From positions 5,950,684 to 6,014,683 of the forward strand of contig BROE01000007.1 of NCBI GenBank assembly GCA_036571765.1: DNA of 64,000 nt, written 5' to 3'. This document shows, one piece after another, positions 27,780 through 39,913 of the stretch (positions are counted from its first letter, which is position 1; each line of letters starts with the position of its first letter). The notes below the pieces were generated by a model. It had not been told where the DNA came from. It was given only the letters and a program-made list of their open reading frames with translations, and searched no databases. Position numbers and translations under genes: made by a program. This stretch comes from Plecoglossus altivelis (Eukaryota; Chordata; Actinopteri; Osmeriformes; Plecoglossidae).

Positions 27780-27793
27780 TTCCTAATTAGGAA
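27780..27793 (-). promoter_or_regulatory. CArG box (SRF site candidate)
   Basis: TTCCTAATTAGGAA is a 14-bp palindrome containing a perfect CC(A/T)6GG at 27782-27791. It lies 566 bp upstream of the acta2 ATG. SRF binding to CArG boxes is the known switch for smooth-muscle actin genes. Confidence 0.6.
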
Positions 27794-27931
27794 ATGATGC
27801 AGAGTCATGTCTGTCTTTGGTCAGTGCAAACGCTCCCTCCCTTTCTATCCTCCTCTCTTCCACTCCCTCACCCTCCCGCACCCACACTCCTTTTCTCCCT
27901 CACCCTGCCTGTCTGAGAAAGAGTGAGAGGT

Positions 27932-27967
<36 letters not shown>

Positions 27968-28021
27968 GACAGAAAAATGAGAGAAAGTTTGGATTGGAGG
28001 AGAGGGCAGCATCCAGGAGGA

Positions 28022-28031
28022 CCATATTTAG
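28022..28031 (-). promoter_or_regulatory. CArG-like site
   Basis: CCATATTTAG (CTAAATATGG on the acta2 strand), one mismatch from CC(A/T)6GG and 231 bp from the perfect box. Paired CArG elements are typical of smooth-muscle actin control regions. Confidence 0.4.
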
Positions 28032-28627
28032 TCATGAACTTCAGGAAGATTTTTTTCCTCTGCGGAGGGGCTCTGAGACTGAGTCAGTATGAATTCTGAC
28101 AACAAAACATTTGGATCTCCTCCTATCTCATGTCACACAGCCCAGCTCAGCAGCAGCCTTCAGCCAGCATCCCACCCCCCTGGTCTGCCCCTCTAACCCC
28201 AGCTATAGCAGGAAGGACTCCACAATGTTCAAGGTTAGAAATAACCAACTGATAACCAACTCCATAACCTGATAAACAAGATAGTTTGCAGTTCAGTTGG
28301 AGCACGCCTCGTGTTTCCATGGAATATCATCAATCAGTGCTAACCACATCCTGACCAGGGCTTTTGTACAGCAGCCCAGGATGAAGCAAATCCACATAGA
28401 CCAATGAACACGCGAGTCAGTTCCAACAGAGAGGACATTTCCATTACATTTGCTGCATCCCACAACAAGAAGCGACACATACTTCCCCACCTCATCCCTT
28501 CATCCTGCTGGACAAGCAGCTCAGTCTACTGGCCTTGTGTTGACAGGAGAGCTTGGACTACTGATGCCAAACAACACTATGAGAATTAGCACTGTCTCTC
28601 TCTATTGTCACCTCTTTTCTCTCCCTT

Positions 28628-28639
28628 TCTTTCTTTCTT

Positions 28640-28719
<80 letters not shown>

Positions 28720-28720
28720 A
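28628..28720. repeat. Compound (CTTT)n(CT)n(CA)n microsatellite
   Basis: Continuous pyrimidine run followed by about 13 CA units. Confidence 0.95.
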
Positions 28721-29020
28721 TACTCTCACACATAATCTACTGGATTAGCCAGGTCAAACCTGGACTAATGAATCTAGCTCTAAACACATGACCTCTGCAG
28801 CGCTGAACTAGAGAAATACATGAGCCAACTGGCAGATTACTGTGAGCAGGTGAGCATAAACTGCAGATTAAAACAAGTAGGATCGAAGCAGATGAGAGCA
28901 GCTCAGGAAGGACAGAAAGAGGACAGGAGTGGAAGAGGGGAAGAGAAATGAGGAGACGAGAGGGGAGGAGAGGATGTTGCAGGAGAGGGATAGAAGGAGG
29001 AGGTTGTGAGGACCACTTAC

Positions 29021-29309
29021 CCTAACAGTGCTAGGCGGGGGGTTTGCTGTGTGGAGATGGAGTGGCCCCTCTTTGGCCTCTGTGGCGTTTATGTAGGCCC
29101 CTGGCCCCCCCCTCCCAGTACCTCCCCTCCCCCAGCCCAAACATGGAGTCCTCTCGGCTCCCCTCCCGCCCGCTGTCCTCAGCTGCAGCCTTATAGGGCT
29201 GGACCCGCAGGAACCGACCAATCCCTGGGCTGCCGTCTGCACCCAAGGCTCCATCATTCACAGCATTCCTGGGGCCGTTTTTCTCTGAAAGGCTGGAGAT
29301 CTCCCTATC
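29021..29309 (-). other. Orphan exon-like open segment, unidentified
   Basis: On the minus strand CTCCAG precedes 29309 and AGG|GTAAGT follows 29021, both good splice sites. The frame is open for 92 codons, from DREISSLSEKNGPRN to HSKPPA, and then stops at 29031-29033 before the donor. The peptide is Gly/Arg/Ser-rich with basic pairs (HKRHRG). I do not recognise it. It could be a terminal exon of an unknown gene, a non-coding exon, or chance. Confidence 0.2.
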
Positions 29310-29909
29310 CTGGAGCATAAACACACACACACAATGAGTTGTAGCGTGCCATAGAGTGGCATGAGTGGTCCATGGGTGCACACACAAGGGTACTCGCATA
29401 AAGACACACACATACATACACTCACACAAAATCTTGCAATGGAGGCCTGTGTGGTTCACAGGTGCACACACACACAGACACACACACTGACACACACAGA
29501 CACACACACAGAGCAGCATCACTGTGTGAAAAAGGAGTCCCTTTCATATATACTTACTATACTTCCTGTGAAAACTATTCTATAATTCATTAGTGTTGAT
29601 AACAGATTGTTATCTAGGGAAAGTAACTTCTCAAAACCTTTTGGTCAAAGCCCTTTGTTTACCCATCTAGAGCTCCCAGGAGATTTCTGTCCTGCTGTCT
29701 TAAAAGGAGTCTGTCTGTGTGTATATGCAAGTGTGTGTGTGTGTGCGTGCATGCATGCGTGTTCGACTTGCTCAGGAAGGTGTTGAAGGGGGTAGAAAAG
29801 TTGAGTTGATGTTTGGATGTATGTGGTGACGGAGAACTTCAACAGCTGGCCATTGTCACCAGCTGAGGTCATAGTCAGCCACAGCACAGCCAGCTGAGAC
29901 AGGGGCAGG

Positions 29910-30300
29910 GGCTGAGGCTGAGGCCGAGGCTGGGATTGGAGGCTGAGACAGGATTTATACTGGGGTGGGAGGCTGAGACTGAGGTTGGGGCTGAAGGTTG
30001 GGGCCTGGGCTAGGGATGGAGTTGGGGTTGGGGCTGGGGCTAGGGATGGAGCTGGGGTTGGGGCTGGGGCTGGAGGTTGCGGCTGGAGGTTGGGGCTGGG
30101 GCTGGAGGTTGGGGCTGGAGGTTGGGTCTGAGGCTAGGGATGGAGTTGGTGTTGGGGCTGGGGCTGGACGTTGGAGCTGGGGCTGGGGCTGGACGTTGGA
30201 GCTGGGGCTGGGGCTGGGGCTGGGGCTGGAGGTTGGGGCTGGAGGTTGGGGCTGGGCTTATGGATGGAGTTGGGGTTGAGGCTGGTGCAAAGGCTGAGGT
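29910..30300. repeat. GGGCTGGGGCTGGAGGTTG-type minisatellite
   Basis: Degenerate G-rich tandem repeat of short GGGGCTGG/GAGGTTGG modules, strong G-quadruplex potential on the plus strand. The long Pro/Ala/Ser frame on the other strand is a by-product. Confidence 0.93.
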
Positions 30301-30827
30301 AAAATGAGGCTGGGATTTAATGTGAGGTTGAAGATGTGGATGAAGCCGAGATGAGGCTGGGTCAGGTAGGGTCTGCGGCTGGTCCTGACATGGGGGCTGG
30401 GACCAGCCTCTCTGACCTCTGAGGATTGTGGGATACGTAGTGTAAACTGGTGAGCTCATGCTTGGAGTGGATTATAGTCTCTGTGGTGTCTGAGGTCTCT
30501 CCTCACCGCCCTGACCAGACGTGCTGCTACACTGCCATATCAGGAGGAGAGAGGGACCAGAGAGAGAGAGGGGAGGGGGATGAGAAGAGAGAGTGGAGAG
30601 GAGGAAAATTGGAACATGGGTTGCATGCAATTGGAGGAGTGTCAGTCGGGGTGGCACTGTCTGGTAATCATCTGTCTCCATTCCCTTTGTTCCTTATTTC
30701 AAGTCGACACATTTTTACCAGACATTTTCAAACAATCTTGAGTCGTTTGCCAGTTCTTCGAAATCCTAGTGATTGTTGAGATCAATGTGTTTTCTGAGTA
30801 TCTCAAGTTGGAAGTGTTGGAAGACCG

Positions 30828-30853
30828 CCCCCCCCCCCCCCCCCCCCCCCCCC
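30828..30853. repeat. poly(C) run
   Basis: 26 consecutive C. Confidence 0.95.
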
Positions 30854-31924
30854 ACCTCTCACCCCCAATTAACTCCCTCCCTCCCTATGTCTCTCTCTCT
30901 TCCCTGCTCCGTGTGTGTGTTGAGGGGGCTTTACCATGTCTAGGAAAACCCAACAGTAGCTGAACTGCTCCATGGAAGAATGTGTGGAATGCATCTGGGC
31001 TATCAGAGAATAACTGTGGCCTTGAGAGACACAGATGAAAGATCCTACTTGGCTCTCATTTTCGATCCCTCTCAGAGGAGAGACCCTTTTGTAATCCAAC
31101 AACAAAGACAGCAGACCTCCAAGATGGGCAACATACACAGAAGTCATGTACACAGATCTCAAGTTTGACCTCTGGACGAGACAGGAGTGCTTATGCGTTC
31201 AGCCCTGATGGGTGTCCAGGGTGGAGCTCTGTTCTGAAGTCTTTTCCTTTTCTCCAGCACGCTTGCTGGTCTCTTCTGGGGTGAGACCCCCTCAAACTGG
31301 AGGTCGGCTTTTCAGATTCAAGGGAAGCCAGGACTCTTCCTCCATGTGTACCTCCCTTTTGCTCTCTCTCTCCCTCCCTCCCCCCTTCCTTCCCTTTCAG
31401 CCTCCCTCCTCTCCTAACAGGAACAGTGAGAGCTGAGTTTCACGCAGAAACACCAAAAAAGGAGCTGTTCAGTAAATAAGGAGAGACTTGGCACAGCGCT
31501 CTCTTCTCTCTCTCTGTCTCTCTCACACGCTCTCTCATTCTCGCACACAAACTCTCTCTCTTTCTCTGTCTCTCTCTGCCACACACACACTCTCTCTTTC
31601 TCCCACATACTCTAACAGACACGCACACATATACACACACACACACATGCACATGCACACACACGTGTGTGCGCACTCCCTCATCACACACATACTTCCC
31701 GCTCTCCATCTTATCTTTTCCATCAAGGCAAGAAGTAATCCCACCAAAGGTGTGGTCTAGGAAGATGTGTGAGCGTGTGGGCATTTCTCTTTCAGTACTA
31801 TTTCAGCTTGTGTCTCTATCCATGTCTGTCTGTCTGTCGATATGTAGATCTGTCAGTAGATATTGATGTCAAGACGATGTAGGCAGCTGCGTGTTGAGAT
31901 GGAGGACTGCTGGGTACAGAGAAG

Positions 31925-32340
31925 GAGGGTACAATAGAATAAAGGCAAATAGAGTAGAGGCAAAAAGAGAAGAGATGATGCAAAGTAAAGCAGAGCAGAG
32001 CATACAGTAATAGGAGAGCAGCAGGTTCAGTACAGTAGAGCAGTAGAGTACAGTAGAGTACAGCAGTAGAGTACAGTAGAGTACAGTAGAGTAGTTCAGT
32101 AGAGTGGCACAGTAGAGTACAGTAGAGTAGAGCAGTAGTATCAGTGGAGTAGAGGAGTAAAGTACAATGGAGCAGCAAATTTAACTGACCAGAGCGTAGT
32201 AGAGTAGAGCAAAGCATAGTACCGTAGAGTATCAGTGGAGTATAGTAGAGTAGTGGGTTAGGTAGAGTACAGTAGAGTAGAAACATAGATTCAGTACAGT
32301 ACTGTGGAGTGGAGTGGAGTAGAGGTGAGTGACAGCAGTG
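31925..32340. repeat. Degenerate GTAGAGTACA repeat cluster
   Basis: Repeated AGTAGAGTACAGTAGAG words with many substitutions. No gene is recognisable in the surrounding 31-34 kb. Confidence 0.85.
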
Positions 32341-35200
32341 CAGTATAGTAGGTAGTAGAAGGATGAACAGAGCCCAGCTCTATTGGGACGGACTTTGACC
32401 GAAAATGGCAAAGCAGCTGTGCTCTTAAAGGACACTCCCGGCTACCCTGTGATTGGATGACTAACATCAACACAGGCATCTGCTCACAAACAGTTTTGGA
32501 ATGTCTTAGAACAACTCCACACAATGTGTGTATGTGTGTGTGATGGTGGGGACGGGGACTGAGAGAGAGAGAGAGAGAGGTAGAGGAGGAGAGAGGCAGG
32601 GAAGGAGGAAGAGATAAGAGAGGGTCTCAGAGAGAAAGGAGAGAGCTTGAGACTGACTTCAAAGTGCAGCCTTCTAGTGGGATCAAAGTAGGAGCCTGTC
32701 CAGAACAGGTCATAAGAGGGTTCTTTACAGGCTGCTACGAACACCTTCTGAAGGGGTTTCATTCAAGAACTAAAATGTTTGAAAGATAAAGACAGTGTTT
32801 GCAATTCTTACCAAACACAAATGCTTTCTTTTAGACAGTAAACGCAGAGACATGAAGGGGTCTCGTCCGACACCTGGGCTGGCCCAGGGCTCGCTGTTCT
32901 GATCAGAGGGCGCCCCCCTGTGGACATTGGCAGTATGGAACCATCTGTTCCTCAAACAGGACAATACTACTGTATACTACTATTCTTATTTAGAGTTCTC
33001 CTCTGTCAGCCTCCTGGACATTGGCGTCTCATTTGAAACTAAATCGGGACTAAATATCAGTCTACTGGACTCTGTTGAATGTTCGCTGTTGAATGATCTC
33101 GAGCAGAGATTTAGAATTCAGCAGGTTGACATGTGCTTTTAGGGTTCCTTTGACAGCAGTAAAGTGCCATCCATGTGAATTTTACACTATTGCTGTAGCA
33201 ACTGAGGGATCAACATCAAACCGCCTCTCTATAAACATGGGAATTAACTGCATGTTTATGCATTTTTATGTTTTCTGAACAGTAACTTGAAAGACCACAC
33301 ATTTGTGAAATATAACTTTTTTATTGTAAGGAATATCATTGAGACTTGTAACTTGACATAAAAGTGTAACATTTTGCGATACATTATTTACATCAGACAT
33401 TTCATTTGGCAGTAATTCAAATGTAACGTTTACAGTCAACATATTTTACTTCAGCACAACACCACAGCTAACTTTGTATTTGTTGCTCAGGTTTTGAAAA
33501 GCGATTGCAGGTTTCTTCACGTGTGTAGTTGGGCAGCGGTTTAGAATGGCTCCATTGATGTAACAAAGTTTCTGATCTATTCTACCAACCCAATGTTCAG
33601 ACCAAGACAGTGAGCGATGCACCGTGCGCAATTTGAAGCACTGGCCATTAGAGGGCGCCTTTTACCAACCATTGAGCAGATCACAAGTGAATTTGTCTAA
33701 TTGAAATAACAGCTCAAAGTGAACCAACAGCCACTGCAGTTGGCCTTCTTGAACTCGACCAACAACAGCACAACAGATGAAAAATCCGTTTCTGTCCCTA
33801 CTTCACTTCTGTCCAGCACTTCATCTCACTAACATGGAGATTATCTTGCAGCTATAACGGAAAGAATGATAACTGAATGTTATTTTTTTTAAACAAGTGA
33901 CCACATTTATGTCATAATTACATTGATCTCTCGGCTGGCAATGGCTCTTCTTAAACAGAATCCTGTTTGACGGTAGTGTCAAACCCTAGTTCATCAAACT
34001 TTTAACCACGAAGATCCTACAGTAAGACTGATAATCCCACAACATTTTGTAAGTAAAGCACTTCCCAGGCACAACACACAGAAGTAATACAAATCTTAGG
34101 TGAAATAAGATCTTATTTTGTATCTGATTGACATTCAAGAGTACGGCTTATTTATGATTTTCATCGCGTTCAAAGAATTGCAAATTGTGTCTCGCTGCGC
34201 GGTATGAGTGTCTTTGTATGAGTGAATGCATGCGTGCGTGTGAGCGATCGCATGCGCGTCTGGGGTGTGCTTGCGCGCATATACGCGTGCTTGCACGTAT
34301 TTACGCATGCTTGCATGGAAATATGAGGTCAACCTGAGAGTTCTGGGAGCTATGTAAGGTGAGAGAGTAGCGCAACATCTATTATGGATGAAACAGCAGC
34401 GCCATACTCATGCTCATGACTTAACCACCCAGGAGTCGTATCCTGTATACTGGGATCTGGAAAGTCCGTCGGGGGATATCTGAATATTTCCGCCCGCCCG
34501 TGTGTTCCTTCTCACCCCCAGACATCAGGCCCGACGGAGGCCTGCGATGCTTTCCACGCAAAGTGGACAACCAGCGGTAAACTGCCAGTGTGACGTATCA
34601 ACAGCGTTGTCTTGTTTCCTTCAGATGTTGTGTTGAGTTGTTTTGACGTGTCATTAAATGTATTTTAAATGAGCCATGGCAACGGGAATGAGGATGATTA
34701 ATGGAGGCTAGACTGAAAATCGCACACTTGCTCACACACTCTCACACACTCACATTTGCAGGAGTGGACACCTCTTTCTCTTTCTTTCAAACAGCCACAT
34801 TCACACATATTACACACACGAATGAGCCCCTATGCTTACATTTTCACTTCTAAAGCAGCGAAAAATCGATCATGACGTCTGTTCTTTCACAATAGCAGGG
34901 CTGAGCACATCAGCTATACATGCACAAACATCAGTTCCTTGGCGGTCTTGCTCGGCAGGCATCAAACCTTTCCATGAGCCGTTTGACCTCTAGACGTCGA
35001 GCCTGACCTCACGTTACGAGACCGTGTGGACCTCTACGCAGCGCCGAGCCCATACCTTCACCGTCCCCCTACTACTCACAGAAAATGCTTCCGTTTTTTC
35101 GCGCAGGACGATCACAGGGAAAAGGGGTCCGAAAGCACAGTTGTTCAGCTATCAGCAGAAGATGGAACTGTGCTTCACCTAAGGCACTTACCACAGTCAA
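32341..35200. other. No gene recognised
   Basis: Scattered short frames without conserved motifs. An alternating purine-pyrimidine stretch with CpG (CATGCGCGTC, GCGCGCATATACGCGTG) spans about 34205-34315. Confidence 0.5.
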
Positions 35201-35202
35201 GG

Positions 35203-35251
35203 GGGGGGCGGGGGGGTGGGGGGGGGGGGGGGGGGGGGGATGGGGGGGGGA
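35203..35251. repeat. poly(G) tract
   Basis: G runs broken by single C, T or A bases, with more than 20 uninterrupted G at the centre. Base count here is probably unreliable. Confidence 0.9.
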
Positions 35252-35460
35252 GCGTGGGCGTTTCGATCCGGGTGTGCGGTGGCTGTTCTTATTTCTATCA
35301 CAGGGCGGATTTAGGGTCATGATGACACTACAGACCCTGGGGGGTGAGACGCGGGGGAGCGGGGGAGAGGGGTGCGTCTGAACGCTGCGTCTAAAGGCGA
35401 GCGCAGTCTAGCCCTTCACAAATGAACATCTTCTATTTCTAGATATGTCCTGAACAGACC

Positions 35461-35552
35461 CTGACCCGGGGTCTAACCCTCACCCTGGGTCTAACCCTGA
35501 CCCTGGCTCTGACCCTGACCCTGGGTCTAACCCTGGGTCTAACCCTCAGCCT
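35461..35552. repeat. CCCTGGGTCTAAC telomere-like short repeat
   Basis: Repeated TCTAACCCT and ACCCTGACCCTGG words, superficially like (CCCTAA)n but with a longer, different period. Confidence 0.8.
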
Positions 35553-36587
35553 CTGGGGTCAGTCCTATGTCCATGCAACAAGAGGGAGATCATGCTCCTG
35601 TGGTTCACTGAGTATTGCAGTTTTCAAATGGCTGACTTCGCTACCTTAATGGGCTGTGAAATCGGTGTGTCATACAGTCCCTCTGTCCCACACACATACA
35701 GACACACGCAGACATGACCACACCGAGCAATGCACTGAAGCGAGGGAGCACACAGAAGAGCACAAGTGTACAGACATGCTCTGTGACACACACATGCAAT
35801 GAATCAACAGGCGCGAGCGCACGCACACATGCACGCACGCACGCACGCACACGCGCACATCTACATTGCTAGATAACAACGTTGGCCTTGGACTGTGGGT
35901 GATGGCGCATGTCTCTATCGCCAACCAAACACAGAGTCTGGCCGGCCACGCAGCGCGGCCCTTCTGTCTATTCCGCAAGCATAACGGGAGATTAGAACAG
36001 TTCCCATTCAGGGCGAATCTGCGTCAGTCTGAGAAGCGGACCGAGGCTGTTCCGTTCGGGGTTAGGGGGAAGGGCAGGTCGTGTTGCGTGTGTGTGGCGG
36101 GGGGGGGGGGGGGTGGGAGGGTGTCTGGTGAGGTCTGGTGAGGTAAGGCAGCAGGGGTGACGGGAGGCGCGGGGGGGCGCGAGTTGGACGTGTCTGGTAA
36201 GGCGCCATGAACCGCCAGTGGGCTACAACAGGAAGATGGACTGTCCACATAGGATTACACCAGGGACAGAGTGACAGAGTGTTGGGTGAGCTCGAGAAAG
36301 GGGGTGCGTGTGGTCGGTGGTTTAGGGAGGGGGCTGGGGGAGGCTTTGGCAAGGGGGATTGGGGGAGGGTGAGGGTAGTCATCATCTGCATCTTTTTGAT
36401 TGGACAGAATCGGTCTGACCCAGTAAAAGCATTGTGATGCTCTTCTTTGAGGGCTACAGTAGAGGCAGCCCTTAGCAATGGGCCCAATTATTTTAAATTA
36501 ATCCCCAAACAGTTGTAATACTAACGGACATAAAAATAAGCACTAAACAGAAAATCAAGCAATTAGTCATATTACTGCCACACTAAC

Positions 36588-36618
<31 letters not shown>

Positions 36619-37725
36619 GTATGTCTCCACAGTTTCTTTCTGCGTCATAGCACATTCAGCAACACACACAGAGCCAACTCTGAATCAGAGGATAGAGACT
36701 GTGAAAATATTTCCACACAAGCTCCAGAGATACAGTCCATATCCAGCAGAATAATTACAACAGAAGAGACTTCTGTTTTCGTGTTTGTTTACATCGAGAG
36801 ACGAGGGACAACGGTGGCATTTGCTGTGATGTGCAGCGTTGCAGGGTTCAGACACACACTCCATCGTCAGACAAAACCAGAGCTATGTACAAAGCCAGGG
36901 CGTTTGAAGTCGGCTTGGAGATCAGGGAGCAGTTCGAGAGATTTTCAACCGACAACCAGCTGACTGAATCCGAATGCCAAATTCAGTTGGAGGATCAATG
37001 TCAGGCGTGGCCCCAGCAGACACAGTTAGAGAAAAGAACACAGCTTTATCAATAAATACGTCGAAGCATCAAACAAGCACTTCCTGGTTCTGTATCTCTC
37101 AGGACAGGGTTCATCAATAAGTGTGAATGAAACATGAGGTTAGGCCTGTTCACCTGCTTTCAGATCATTCATCTTCTATTCTTCGGAGAGCGGATCGCTT
37201 ACGGAAGGTCTGCTCTGGTAGGAGCTGTTACATCACCCCTGTCTCCCCCACAGGTGTCCAGACACCTCTTCCGGAGCCATCAAGATGGGCCGTCCAGGCA
37301 GGATGGCATCTTTAGTTCCACCAGGCACCTGCTCAGACTGGGCCTCTGTAGTCGTGGGAGAATCAGGTCCACTGGCGTGGGGTCAAACAGCGTCCAGGCA
37401 CAGTTGAACAACAGGCTAATATCATTCTAATCCTGATCCCCACCCTACCCCTCCTACCCAGGGGTCCAACCTCCTCCTGCTCATCTAGTAGACCACTAGC
37501 TCCAACCAGGACCATCTGATGGGCAGAACAGAGTTCAACACTGAGCCTGACATCCTTTACCCACTACCATCTACCCATCCCTCATGCTGCCTCCCACCAG
37601 TGAGCCTGCAATCTCCAGCTCCCTCCCTGACTTCCCCCGACCCTTTCTGCCAAAATCCTTGGCCGTTCTGGCCCTGAGCCCCCATAGACCCCCAGTCCCC
37701 AGGGCCCCCCTGACTCTGGTCCTCC
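35553..37725. other. No gene recognised; 3' flank of sstr2
   Basis: Contains a G run at 36099-36112 and (CT)n at 36590-36615. The sstr2 3'UTR must begin at 37725 going leftward, but no convincing polyadenylation hexamer was fixed. Confidence 0.4.
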
Positions 37726-39756
37726 TTAGATGCTGGTCTGCAGTTCCCCGTTGTGCAGTGCATTGTTCAGCTGCTGCATCGTCTCCCTGGCAACGGCCTC
37801 GTTCAGGAGTGCGTTGTGCGTTTCCGCGGCAACGTCGTTGGCCATGCGCGTCCTGTCGGCTCTGCTGTCGCTGCGTTCCATCTCATCCAGACCGGCCACT
37901 TTCTTCAGACACAGAACGTTCTGGAAACTCTTCTTGAAGTTGTCGGACAGGAAGGCGTAGAGGATGGGGTTGGCGCAAGAGTTGGCGTAGCCGAGCACCA
38001 CCACAAACTCGAAAGTGCTCTTGAGGGCGGCGGTGGTGCTGATGGTGCCCGTCACCGAGGTCACGTTGAAGACGTAGAATGGCAGCCAGCAGAAGACGAA
38101 CACAGCCACCACGATGGACACCATCCTGGTCACCTTCCTCTCTGAGCGCTTCCTCTTGGAGGAGCCCACACGCATGCCGGACGACTTGACCTGCAGGGGC
38201 GACAGGGATGGACCATGAACAGCAAATAGGAACGTTATCATCAAACAGGAGCGGATTCAAAACGAACTCAAAACCTGCAGACAGACTGCTCTGATCATCC
38301 ACATCCAGGATGCCATCTCAGGTCTAATGATAAATGCTTTGGGCTTGGTGGGACAAGCAGAGTTCTGTTGAAAACAATAAACAAAGGGAGAACCTTGTGG
38401 GGAGGAAGAGGGAAGAGAGGAAGAAGAGGAGGGAGTGGTGGGAGAGGAAGGAGAAGGAGGGACATGATGCAGAGGAAGGGGAGGAGGGAGAGGATGAAAA
38501 GGAGGGAGAGGAGGATGAGGAAGAATAGGAGGGAGTGGAGGGAGTGGAAGGAGAGGAGAGAGAGGAGGGAGAGGAGGGAGAGGAAGGGGAGGAGGGAGAG
38601 GAGAAAAAGGAGGGAAAAGATGAAGAGGAGGAATAGGAGGGAGTGGAAGGAGTGGAAGGAGAGAAGGGAGAGGAAGGAGAGGAGGAGCTCACCTTGACGA
38701 TGATGAGCAGGTAGCAGAGACAGATGACGGTGAGCGGGAGGAAGAAGCCAACAAAGAAGGTGTAGAACATGAAGGCTGTGTAATAAGCTGCCTGGGGCTC
38801 GGGCCACACGATGGTGCACGAGTGAGCCTGGTTCTTATTGGTTGTCAGCCCGCTGAAGATCATGATTGGCAGATTAACCAGCAAAGAAACGCCCCACACG
38901 GTGAGGTTGATGACCTTGGCCACGCGGGGTTTGCGCCACTTGGTGGATCTTATAGGATGAACCACTGCCAGGTATCGGTCAATGCTCATCACCGTCAAGC
39001 AGAAAATGCTGGTGAACTGGTTCAGGGAGTCTGGGACAAGAGAGGACAGGAACTGATTTAGTCATCACACATTTTGTCGTTTTACAATGAAAGATATTCC
39101 TGGGGAAAGACTGGACTGCTTTGCATAAAAGCACAACACTAAATAAACATGATGAGGAACTGAAACCCCCGGGGTCATTTTCCACAGCATCTGGGCTTAA
39201 CATGTGTTCATTTCCGAGGCACTTTCATCTGAAACCATGTCAATAATTTAAACTTCCAACCTCCTGATCTGCAGTCAAATACCCTCTGAACTCCACCCAT
39301 CCTTTATGATGGATCACCAGGTCTGTAAGCGAACACGCCACCTTCCCCGCCACCCTCTGCCTTGGACCTACCCAGCGTCATGACGACCCGACAGAGCACG
39401 GCCCCAAAGGGCCAGTGCACCAGGGCCAGCTGCATGGCGATGAAGGGCAGACTGAGCATGCACAGCACGTCGGCCACGGCCAAGTTCAGGATATAGATGT
39501 TGGTGACAGTCTTCATCTTGGCATAGCGCAGGATGACGTAGATCACCAGCGTGTTGCCGCACAGCCCCACGGCGCACACCACGAAGTAGATGAAGGTGAT
39601 GACCACCGAGCTGATCTTGTCGTACTCCGCCTCGCCGCCCTCGCGGTTGCCGTCGGGGCCCAGGTCCGACTCGTTCCCCAGGAGGAAGCTGTCGTAGAGG
39701 AGGGGCTCGGGGAGGGAGAGGTTGGGGGGAGATGGGAGGAGCGACCAAGGGTCCAT
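37726..39756 (-). CDS. sstr2: Somatostatin receptor type 2, three coding exons
   Basis: Gi-coupled plasma-membrane receptor for somatostatin. Coding exons on the minus strand: 39756-39372, 39030-38693, 38190-37726, joining to 395 aa (human 369). The N-terminus carries NLS (N12) and NES (N28) sequons. TM3 has the ligand-contact Asp129, followed by DRY at 146-148. TM6 has CWLPF (from Cys275). TM7 has the family signature [11 protein letters not shown] (309-319). Cys335 is a likely palmitoylation site. The tail ends QTSI, the same PDZ ligand as human SSTR2. Introns fall inside the Asp129 codon (phase 1, 341 bp) and in intracellular loop 3 after IIVK (phase 0, 502 bp). The ATG at 39756 fits the MD start of human SSTR2. 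An in-frame upstream ATG at 39909 would add 51 Pro/Ala/Ser-rich residues and is less likely. Confidence 0.95.
38400..38690. repeat. Polypurine GGAGAGGA minisatellite in sstr2 intron 2
   Basis: Almost uninterrupted GA/GGA-rich plus strand filling most of the 502-bp intron. On the sstr2 sense strand this is a roughly 290-nt polypyrimidine tract (TCCTCCCTCTCC). Confidence 0.93.
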
Positions 39757-39805
39757 GGTGGATAGATGGAGGAGGGGGGGGGGAGAGGGAGGACGACAGG
39801 TGGGA

Positions 39806-39852
39806 GGCTGGGCTAGGCTGGGCTGGGCTGGGCTGGGCTGGACTAGGCTGGA
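39806..39852. repeat. (GGGCT)n pentanucleotide repeat in the sstr2 5' leader
   Basis: About 9 near-perfect units, 50-95 nt upstream of the sstr2 ATG at 39756. Confidence 0.9.
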
Positions 39853-39913
39853 ATGGGCTGCTGTGTTAATAGCTTGAGAGTTGAGGGCTTGAGAAGAATC
39901 ACATCTCACCTAA

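Noticed and set aside
35461..35552. Possible interstitial telomere
   Set aside because: Period and sequence (CCCTGGGTCTAAC) differ from (CCCTAA)n.
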